This document shows positions 33,411 through 38,725 of a stretch of 38,725 nucleotides of DNA, piece by piece. The position numbers were made by a program, and so were the translations under genes. The stretch is from Elusimicrobiota bacterium. GTDB lineage: Bacteria > Elusimicrobiota > Elusimicrobia > UBA1565 > UBA9628. Under the pieces are notes generated by a model. It was not told the DNA's origin and searched no databases. It saw only the letters and a list, made by a program, of their open reading frames with translations. Positions within the stretch are counted from its first letter, which is position 1; the number at the start of each line of letters is the position of its first letter. The DNA is taken from contig JACQAZ010000008.1 of NCBI GenBank assembly GCA_016194705.1, positions 1-38,725 of the forward strand, given 5' to 3'.

Positions 33411-34352
33411 CTACTGGCCTTGGTGAGAGTCCGGGCAGCGATGCACCTCGACCGTCGTATGAGCCAACCCGAGGTTGCCCGGCAGCAGGTTCCGATAGTG
33501 GTCCGCCGTCTTGGGATCGGAACTGACCACGGAGATCGAAGCGGCGTAGACGGCCGGGCCAACCGACCAGACATGGAGGTCGGTCAGGCGGCTGTCCGAC
33601 TCCCGCTCGATGACCTCCCGAATCCTGGTTCTCAACGTTTGAGGCGCCTGCATGTCGAGGAGGACGGCGCCGGAGGTCTTGATAAGTCCGGCGGCCCAAT
33701 GAGTGACCAATCCGGCGCCCACGAGACCCATCACCGGATCGAGCCAGGCAGCTCCGTACTTCTTCCCCGCGAATAAGGCGACGATTGCCAGGACCGATGT
33801 CGCTGCGTCGGCGAGGACATGCAGATAGGCTGCTAATAGGTTGTGATCGTGCTCATGGGCTTTGTGGTGTTCCGCTTCTTCATCGGAATGCTCATGCTCG
33901 ACGCCGAGTATGAAAAGCGAAATGATGTTCACGGCCAAACCGATGGCCGCCACGGGCAGCGCTTTATCATAATCGATGGAACCCGGAGTCATGATGCGCG
34001 CGAAGCTCTGCCAGGCCATCATCGCGGCCACCACCGCTAGAATGACCGCGCTTGCAAACGCAGCCAGTGAGTTCAACTTCCCAGTGCCGAAATTGAACCT
34101 CGGGTCATGGGCGTGCCGGCGCGTAAAGTAGTATCCGAGCGTGGCAATCCCGAGCGCCGTGGCATGCGAAGCCATGTGCAATCCATCGGCCAAGAGAGCC
34201 ATCGAGCCGAAAGCGAGCCCCGCCGCGATCTCAATGACCATCATGCCTGCGGTAATCCCGGTGACCGCCAGCGTGCGCGTCTCGCCTTTTCTACGCCGCT
34301 CCTGGCCGAAGGAATGGCTGTGAGCCCAACGTTCAGTTGAATCGGTATGCAT
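33411..34352 (-). CDS. cation diffusion facilitator, DmeF-like
   Basis: 313 residues, a CDF-family metal/proton antiporter of the inner membrane. Six helices are visible. The transmembrane metal site is formed by ADGLHMASH (helix 2) and YLHVLADAATS (helix 5, H-x-x-x-D). A His-rich cytosolic loop (HEHSDEEAEHHKAHEHDHN) lies between helices 4 and 5, typical of DmeF/CzcD-type transporters. The C-terminal cytosolic domain ends TVEVHRCPDSH. A TAAAAT -10 (plus-strand ATTTTA, 34361-34366) sits 8 bases from the start, so the message may be leaderless. Metal preference (Co/Ni or Zn) cannot be read with certainty. It lies next to the copper operon. Confidence 0.92.
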   Translation of the reverse strand: MHTDSTERWAHSHSFGQERRRKGETRTLAVTGITAGMMVIEIAAGLAFGSMALLADGLHMASHATALGIATLGYYFTRRHAHDPRFNFGTGKLNSLAAFASAVILAVVAAMMAWQSFARIMTPGSIDYDKALPVAAIGLAVNIISLFILGVEHEHSDEEAEHHKAHEHDHNLLAAYLHVLADAATSVLAIVALFAGKKYGAAWLDPVMGLVGAGLVTHWAAGLIKTSGAVLLDMQAPQTLRTRIREVIERESDSRLTDLHVWSVGPAVYAASISVVSSDPKTADHYRNLLPGNLGLAHTTVEVHRCPDSHQGQ

Positions 34353-34422
34353 GTCGCTTTATTTTACGAAATACAGTAGGCCGCAGCGTGGATGCCTTCG
34401 CGCATGAGCCGCTTTGTTGCCA

Positions 34423-35817
34423 TTATTTTTTGTCTCCGGTTTCCGGCACGAGTTTCATACCACAGACCGGACACTCGCCGGGCTGGGCTTGATGATGGAC
34501 GTGACCCATCGGGCACATGTATAGCGTCTTGGCGTCATTCTTGGGCGGAACGCTCTGCGCAGGCGCCATTTCCATCGAGGCTCCGTGGTGATGCCCGCCT
34601 TGTCCAGCTCCGGCTGGAGCCGGGCTCTTTTCAACGAGATAGGCTGTCGTTCCCTTGGGCGCATGATAGAAGCCCGGGTCCTTGTAGTCGGTGATGTCGT
34701 CGCGGACTTTGAGAATCGTGAACATGCCGCCCATCTCGATGGGCCCGTGAGGGCCTTCTCCCGTCATCATTGGTAAAGTATTTTCCGGTCCGCCCATCTG
34801 CGCCATGTCCTGCATGTCACCCATGCCTTTGGTTCCCATCGCCATGTAGCCGGGAACTGCTTTGCCAATAATCTTGGCCGCCGCGTCCTGATCCACCCCT
34901 GTCAGATTGGGAACCTCGTGGTTCATCGCGTTCATGGCGTGGTGGCTTTTGTGGCAATGGAATATCCAGTCGCCGGGCTCGTCGGCGATAAACTCGATGT
35001 CGCGAGTGGCGCCGACCGGGACGTTCACCGTTGTCTCGGGGAATTGGGCTGACGGCGGGATATCGCCGCCATCGGTTCCTACTTCCCGGAAATAGAAGCC
35101 GTGGATATGGATCGGATGGCTGTCCATGCTGAGGTTGCCTAGGCGGATGCGGACGCGCTGGCCGAGCTTGACGACGAGCGGTTCGGTCCCGGGATAGGCT
35201 CGGCTGTTGAAGGTAAAGGTGTTGAAGTCCGTCATGACTGACGGATTGGGAGTCGCCGCCCCTGGCGGGAACATCCATTCCTGTAGGATGATGGCGAAGT
35301 CGCGGTCGATTCTCTTCTCCTGCTTCTTCGGGTGGATGATGAAGAAGCCCTCCATGCCCATGGCCATCTGCAGGGTCTCGTCGGCATGCGGGTGATACAT
35401 CTGCGTGCCATGTTGGCGCAAGGTAAACTCATAGGCATAGGTTTCGCCGGGCATGATGCGTTTTTGGTTGAGCCCCGAGACCCCATCCATGCCGTTGGGC
35501 AGAAGGACGCCGTGCCAATGCACCGAAGTCGCCTCGGGAAGCTTGTTGCTGACCAGGATGCGGACGCGGTCGCCCTCGACCGCTTCGATAGTCGGCCCCG
35601 GCGTGCGTCCGTTGTAGCCCCAACAGTTGCCGACCATGCCGGGCGCGATCTCGCATTTGACCGGCTCGGCGGTCAGGTGGAACACCTTGACGCCGTTCTC
35701 CATTTTCCACGGCAACGTCGCGCCGTTGGGCGTGACCACGGGCGTATAAGACTGCGCCGTCGCGATGCCTGCGGTCGAAAAGAGCAGGGCGATGAGAATT
35801 GAATGCTTGAGGGTCAT
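34423..35817 (-). CDS. multicopper oxidase with C-terminal heavy-metal-binding tail
   Basis: 464 residues starting at ATG 35817 (AAAGGAG site; start overlaps the TolC-family stop in ATGA). Signal peptide MTLKHSILIALLFSTAGIAT. All four copper-ligand clusters are present: SVHWHG, YHPHAD, HPIHIHGF and FHCHKSHHAMNAM. The oxidase ends near residue 400. After it come a Met/His-rich linker and a zinc-ribbon-like YMCPMGH...GECPVCGMKL tail, the heavy-metal-binding domain seen in CusB and some P-type ATPases. Its fusion to a multicopper oxidase is unusual. It probably oxidises Cu(I) in the periplasm. The gene is the last of a minus-strand operon. Confidence 0.92.
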   Translation of the reverse strand: MTLKHSILIALLFSTAGIATAQSYTPVVTPNGATLPWKMENGVKVFHLTAEPVKCEIAPGMVGNCWGYNGRTPGPTIEAVEGDRVRILVSNKLPEATSVHWHGVLLPNGMDGVSGLNQKRIMPGETYAYEFTLRQHGTQMYHPHADETLQMAMGMEGFFIIHPKKQEKRIDRDFAIILQEWMFPPGAATPNPSVMTDFNTFTFNSRAYPGTEPLVVKLGQRVRIRLGNLSMDSHPIHIHGFYFREVGTDGGDIPPSAQFPETTVNVPVGATRDIEFIADEPGDWIFHCHKSHHAMNAMNHEVPNLTGVDQDAAAKIIGKAVPGYMAMGTKGMGDMQDMAQMGGPENTLPMMTGEGPHGPIEMGGMFTILKVRDDITDYKDPGFYHAPKGTTAYLVEKSPAPAGAGQGGHHHGASMEMAPAQSVPPKNDAKTLYMCPMGHVHHQAQPGECPVCGMKLVPETGDKK

Positions 35818-37190
35818 GGTTTTTCTCCTTTGGCGGTCGGCATTTTGCCGCCGACCGCGCGTTCCAATTCGGCCCAGGACGTCCAATAATCCTTGAGCGC
35901 GTCAACGTAACCGCGCCGCGCGTCAAGCTCCTCGCGCTTGGCTTGCAGGAGCTGGTAGACGCCGAGGAGCATGAAATTGTAATGCTTGAGGGACTCTCCG
36001 CTTATCTTTTCACGCAGTGGCACGAGATTGTCCCGGTAGGAATCCACGGCTTTGCGCGCGGCGACGAGGGCTGCCCGCGCGCTGCGCACTTCGTAGCGAA
36101 TCTGGCTTTCCAGGGCCTCGATGGAGTATTCGCTTTGCCGGCTTTGCGCCTTGATCCGCGCCGTCTGAGCCTGTTGGCGGTCGAACAAAGGGATATTCCA
36201 CTCGATAGCGGGGCCGACGCCGAGCTTTCCATCGAGGTCCCTCTCGCTATCGAAGCCGGCGTTGAGTCCGCCGAGCATGCGGAGCCGGCTGACGTGAAGA
36301 GCCTCTTTGAGAACCGTGGGCTCTTTGCGCGCTGCGGCGAGGTCCCAGCGCTGATTGGCCGCCGCCGTCTCCAACTCGCCGAGCGCGGGATCGGAGGCGG
36401 GAGGATTCGGCAGAGTCTCGGAAACCTTCCAGTCTCCAATGTCCTGCGCGCCGATCAGCAAGGCCAAGCGCTCGCGGTCCTTGGCGACTTCCGCCTCTTC
36501 TTTGGTGAAGTCAAGGCTGGCTTCTTGGGAGGCCGCTTGCTGGCGCGCCGCGTCCAACTCGCTGATATTGCCGGCCGCGCGCTGCCCGGTTGAGAGTTTG
36601 GCGGCAGCCTCCATCGTTTCATACGCGGAGCGGCGCATGGCCAGACGCTGCTCGGCAGCCTGCAAGGCGTAGAAGGTTTCCTTGATCTCGGTGGCCAGGC
36701 CGAGGACATCGTGGCTGAGCCGGAACTTAGCCTGCTCGTACTGAGCCTCTCCCAGTTTTCGGCGCAGGGGGAGAGCCATCGCGTCCAGGAAGTCGATGGT
36801 GACGCCCAACTCTCGCCCGACGTGGTCGGCTCCTCCGCCCGAAGGGAAACGCAAACTAGCATGGAGTCGGGGATTCTCCAACAGGCCCGTCTGAACGAGG
36901 TCGGCTCGGGCGATCCCGGCTTCCTCAAGTTTCGCGCGCAGGCCGGCGTTATTGAGAAAGGCAAGCTTCACGGCCTCATCGGCGCCGATCGGCTGTTGAA
37001 GGAGCTTGCGAGTCGTCTCCTTGGCGGCGAGGTCGGCCTGCCGGTCTTCGTCACGCAGCGCCAGACCGGAACGCTCCTCCAGCATGGCGTTTAGATCTCC
37101 CCGCGCTGCTCGTGGAGAACTAGAGGCGCAGCCCGCCAGCGACAGTATTGCTGCCGCTCCTAAAGTGGAAAGGATGGGACTGTATCTCAT
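35814..37190 (-). CDS. TolC/CusC-family outer-membrane efflux lipoprotein
   Basis: 458 residues from ATG 37190; ATG 37205 overlaps the DUF2231 stop in ATGA and is an alternative. A lipobox (ILSLAGC) ends the signal peptide. The rest has the duplicated outer membrane factor pattern: two repeats with alpha-barrel helices (GLLENPRLHASLRFPSGG; later FDSERDLDGKLGVGPAIEWN). It would form the outer-membrane channel of a tripartite efflux pump. No RND pump or membrane-fusion gene lies nearby, so it may work with the oxidase or with a pump elsewhere. Start codon overlap with both neighbours shows a coupled operon. Confidence 0.9.
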   Translation of the reverse strand: MRYSPILSTLGAAAILSLAGCASSSPRAARGDLNAMLEERSGLALRDEDRQADLAAKETTRKLLQQPIGADEAVKLAFLNNAGLRAKLEEAGIARADLVQTGLLENPRLHASLRFPSGGGADHVGRELGVTIDFLDAMALPLRRKLGEAQYEQAKFRLSHDVLGLATEIKETFYALQAAEQRLAMRRSAYETMEAAAKLSTGQRAAGNISELDAARQQAASQEASLDFTKEEAEVAKDRERLALLIGAQDIGDWKVSETLPNPPASDPALGELETAAANQRWDLAAARKEPTVLKEALHVSRLRMLGGLNAGFDSERDLDGKLGVGPAIEWNIPLFDRQQAQTARIKAQSRQSEYSIEALESQIRYEVRSARAALVAARKAVDSYRDNLVPLREKISGESLKHYNFMLLGVYQLLQAKREELDARRGYVDALKDYWTSWAELERAVGGKMPTAKGEKP

Positions 37191-37201
37191 AGGTGGCCCT
37201 C

Positions 37202-37633
37202 TCATTCGGCGCTCGCCGCCGTTCCCATATTATGGGTAAAGACGAGCTCGCCTCCGTGGTAGGCCGTGGCGAGCAGGACTGTCGCCGCGCCCAACCAAGC
37301 GAGCAGGAATAATCTCGACCAGCGGTCCTTGAAAAACCGCCGCCAGAGCGAGAGGACGATGAAAAGCCCCACCGTCCAATAGGCGAGGGTCTTATGCGTG
37401 GCCAAAGTCTCCCAGGCGGGCGGCACGTGCGGCGCTGTCTTTTCGGCCAACAGACCGAGCCCCATGGCGCCCCAGGCCGACGCCGTTCCCAGCCACAAGA
37501 GCCAGGAAACGGCGTCGGCCAGCCATGCCCACCTCTTGCTCCAGACGGAAACCCCAGCGCCGACAAGGCCAGTCAGCAACAGAGCGATGGGAAAATGCAC
37601 GAACGCCGGATGCAAGAGGAAGGGCTTGGGCAT
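37202..37633 (-). CDS. DUF2231 membrane protein
   Basis: 143 residues, four hydrophobic helices. The N-terminal LHPAFVHFPIALLLTGLV is the DUF2231 signature with conserved His residues that may bind heme or metal. An AAGGAG site overlaps the stop of the upstream gene, 3 bp away. DUF2231 proteins are often found with copper and cytochrome genes; function is not established. It is coupled to the TolC-family gene by ATGA. Confidence 0.85.
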   Translation of the reverse strand: MPKPFLLHPAFVHFPIALLLTGLVGAGVSVWSKRWAWLADAVSWLLWLGTASAWGAMGLGLLAEKTAPHVPPAWETLATHKTLAYWTVGLFIVLSLWRRFFKDRWSRLFLLAWLGAATVLLATAYHGGELVFTHNMGTAASAE

Positions 37634-37636
37634 GAT

Positions 37637-38032
37637 CTACTCCTTGGTCACGCTCTCAACGACGATGGCCTGAGTTCCACCGCGCTCGTAGGCATCGCCC
37701 TTGATGGTCACGGTCTCGGCCACCAGCTTCTTGGCCTGGCTGTAGGGCTTCTTGGCCTTGGACGAGGAGTGATCCTCGACGAGCAGATAGACCTTGCCGT
37801 CCGTCGTCAGTATGCCGAGCGGAGAACCGCCAAGGACGCACATCTTGGCGCAGTCGCCATGCTTCTTGCCCTTTCCCTCATGGGCCATGTAGCAGGCCAT
37901 GTCGATAAGTTCCCCTTTGACCGTGACTTCTTTCCCGCCGGCTCCGTGTTCGGAGTCATGACCCTCATGCGACCAAGCGAGGCCTGTGCCGACAACTACC
38001 GATAGGACCAACGCATAGATAGACTTCTTCAT
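37637..38032 (-). CDS. exported Cys/Met/His protein of the copper operon
   Basis: 131 residues with a signal peptide (MKKSIYALVLSVVVGTGLAW) and a His-rich N-terminal stretch (SHEGHDSEHGAGG). The core TVKGELIDMACYMAHEGKGK is followed by HGDCAKMCVLGGSPLGIL. The C-x-M...H-x-x-C-A-K-M-C spacing suggests a metal site, probably for copper given the operon. The C-terminal half is a small beta domain (TVTIKGDAYERGGTQAIVVE). I do not know the family name. A copper chaperone role is inferred from position and residue pattern. Confidence 0.78.
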   Translation of the reverse strand: MKKSIYALVLSVVVGTGLAWSHEGHDSEHGAGGKEVTVKGELIDMACYMAHEGKGKKHGDCAKMCVLGGSPLGILTTDGKVYLLVEDHSSSKAKKPYSQAKKLVAETVTIKGDAYERGGTQAIVVESVTKE

Positions 38033-38108
38033 GGAATCCTCCCTTTCATAAACGCTTTACGCCCAGCGATAGACGCGCTGAACGGGCAACGGAAAACGAC
38101 CAGGTTGT

Positions 38109-38534
38109 TTAGAGGACGACGAGGGAGGACGGCGGGGCGCGGGGACTCAGCGAGGACAGCTCAAGAACTTTAGAAACGGCAAGCGGCGGATCGTGATTCT
38201 CACTAAAAGCGCGCAGTTGAGCGAGAGGAGTTATTGCCACGGCCCCGCTGGCTGGAAGTATGGAGAAAGGAATCGGAGCTTTCACATGAACGACAGCGGC
38301 CGGAAGCAGCGCGGGCGCGTTGTCGAAATGGCTCATGCAGCACGGGGACTGGCCCTGATGGCGGCTGGGACGGCTCTTCGACTCTTCATGATGGCAAGTG
38401 CCGTCCTCACGCTCGTTTTGTTGTTCCGCGACAGTGGGCGCGGGAGCCGACATCCCTAGCGCGCAGGTAAATCGGCAGTTGGCCATCCCGAAGTAGATAG
38501 TCGCCAACACTAGCGCCACGGTCTTCTTTGCCAT
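38109..38534 (-). CDS. Cys/His-rich exported protein, first gene of the copper operon
   Basis: 141 residues from the Met at 38534; the longer frame to 38585 lacks a ribosome binding site. Short N-terminal hydrophobic segment (KKTVALVLATIYFGMANC) followed by CRFTC, CHHEES and CCMSH motifs, and a Pro/Ala-rich C-terminal half. The pattern resembles small copper-responsive exported proteins. It is probably the first gene of the copper operon, 76 bp ahead of the next gene. No family identified. Confidence 0.65.
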   Translation of the reverse strand: MAKKTVALVLATIYFGMANCRFTCALGMSAPAPTVAEQQNEREDGTCHHEESKSRPSRHQGQSPCCMSHFDNAPALLPAAVVHVKAPIPFSILPASGAVAITPLAQLRAFSENHDPPLAVSKVLELSSLSPRAPPSSLVVL

Positions 38535-38543
38535 CTCGGAAGA

Positions 38544-38549
38544 AGTATA
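38544..38549 (-). promoter_or_regulatory. -10 of the copper operon
   Basis: TATACT on the minus strand, 9 bases before ATG 38534. A weak -35 (TGGAAA) lies 17 bp upstream. The transcript would be almost leaderless. Confidence 0.5.
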
Positions 38550-38635
38550 ACTCAATCCTGTTACGATTTCCAGGGGTCCTGACACCCTTGATCCTCGGCT
38601 AAGGACTGGCTCCGGCCCCGCCTAAAAAATAAAAT

Positions 38636-38712
38636 ACCTCGCGTTCCCGAGAAGGAATCACGCCCGAGGGCGTTAAGGTGAAAAGCGCAAACTTTTCACC
38701 CGCGAGGTGAAA
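38636..38712 (+). promoter_or_regulatory. structured leader, candidate cis-regulatory RNA that hides the ribosome binding site
   Basis: The bases ACCTCGCG (38636-38643) and CGCGAGGT (38701-38708) form an 8-bp closing stem that covers the GAGGTGA ribosome binding site. Inside are TTCC/GGAA (38644-38657), CGCCC/GGGCG (38661-38672) and GGTGAAAAG/CTTTTCACC (38677-38700). Alternatively TTTCACC (38694-38700) pairs with GGTGAAA (38706-38712), also covering the site. The pairings are mutually exclusive. A TAAAAT -10 at 38630-38635 would start transcription inside the left arm of the closing stem, which leaves that stem in doubt. Confidence 0.6.
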
Positions 38713-38714
38713 CA

Positions 38715-38725
38715 ATGATAGCGCA
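38715..38725 (+). CDS. start of a new gene (runs off the window)
   Basis: ATG 38715 follows GAGGTGA by 4 bases. Only MIA can be read before the window ends, so the product cannot be identified. Its start is in the reach of the structured leader. Confidence 0.5.

Noticed and set aside
1..38725. tRNA or rRNA genes
   Set aside because: No cloverleaf with a GTTC-type T arm and no rRNA-like stretch was found by eye in the intergenic parts; a covariance search would be decisive.

Overview
The window is about 38.7 kb of bacterial chromosome. It is very GC-rich on the left (1 to about 24.7 kb) and visibly less so on the right (about 30.8 kb to the end). Taxon is inference only. Several proteins carry a signal peptide, then a long Ala/Pro-rich spacer, then a catalytic or membrane domain. 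Together with compact overlapping operons and hpnCDE beside obg, this recalls uncultured Elusimicrobiota, but no rRNA or tRNA is present to test it.

Left block (1-8.8 kb): the 3' end of obg, translationally coupled to hpnC-hpnD-hpnE, which make squalene from farnesyl diphosphate. Then come a secreted alpha/beta hydrolase, dcd (dCTP deaminase), a small secreted protein of unknown role, and on the minus strand an LplT/Aas-type MFS protein with an unusual exported N-terminal extension.

Central block (8.9-24.7 kb): the most interesting part. One plus-strand run of overlapping genes encodes an UnbU-UnbV fusion (RnfD-like membrane part plus FG-GAP/ASPIC part), a Rieske oxygenase, a small membrane protein, a GNAT-like protein, a GH3-type acyl-adenylating enzyme, a second GNAT-like protein, an AurF-type diiron oxygenase with all seven metal ligands, a radical SAM protein, a membrane fatty-acid desaturase-like protein, a hexapeptide-repeat acyltransferase and an Aur1-like PAP2 phosphatase. 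It is followed by an NTF2-like exported protein, a second Rieske oxygenase and an EthA-like flavin monooxygenase. No PKS or NRPS gene is present. I read this as a candidate uncharacterised pathway for an oxidised, probably nitrogen-containing and lipid-like molecule.

Mobile and surface block (24.7-30.8 kb): two small minus-strand genes, an IS91-type (HUH, rolling-circle) transposase with candidate end structures, a cellulose-synthase-like glycosyltransferase truncated where the element abuts it, and an acyltransferase-3 gene split by an apparent frameshift.

Right block (30.8-38.7 kb): a charged exported coiled-coil protein, a TPR-like exported protein with an apparent frameshift just after its signal peptide, a single-domain response regulator and a small XRE regulator. 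After these come a DmeF-like cation efflux protein and a minus-strand copper-type operon (Cys/His-rich exported protein, Cys/Met exported protein, DUF2231 membrane protein, TolC-family lipoprotein, multicopper oxidase with a C-terminal heavy-metal-binding zinc-ribbon-like tail). The window ends in a highly structured leader in front of a new plus-strand gene. No tRNA, rRNA or CRISPR array was seen, and no gap longer than 300 bases lacks a gene.
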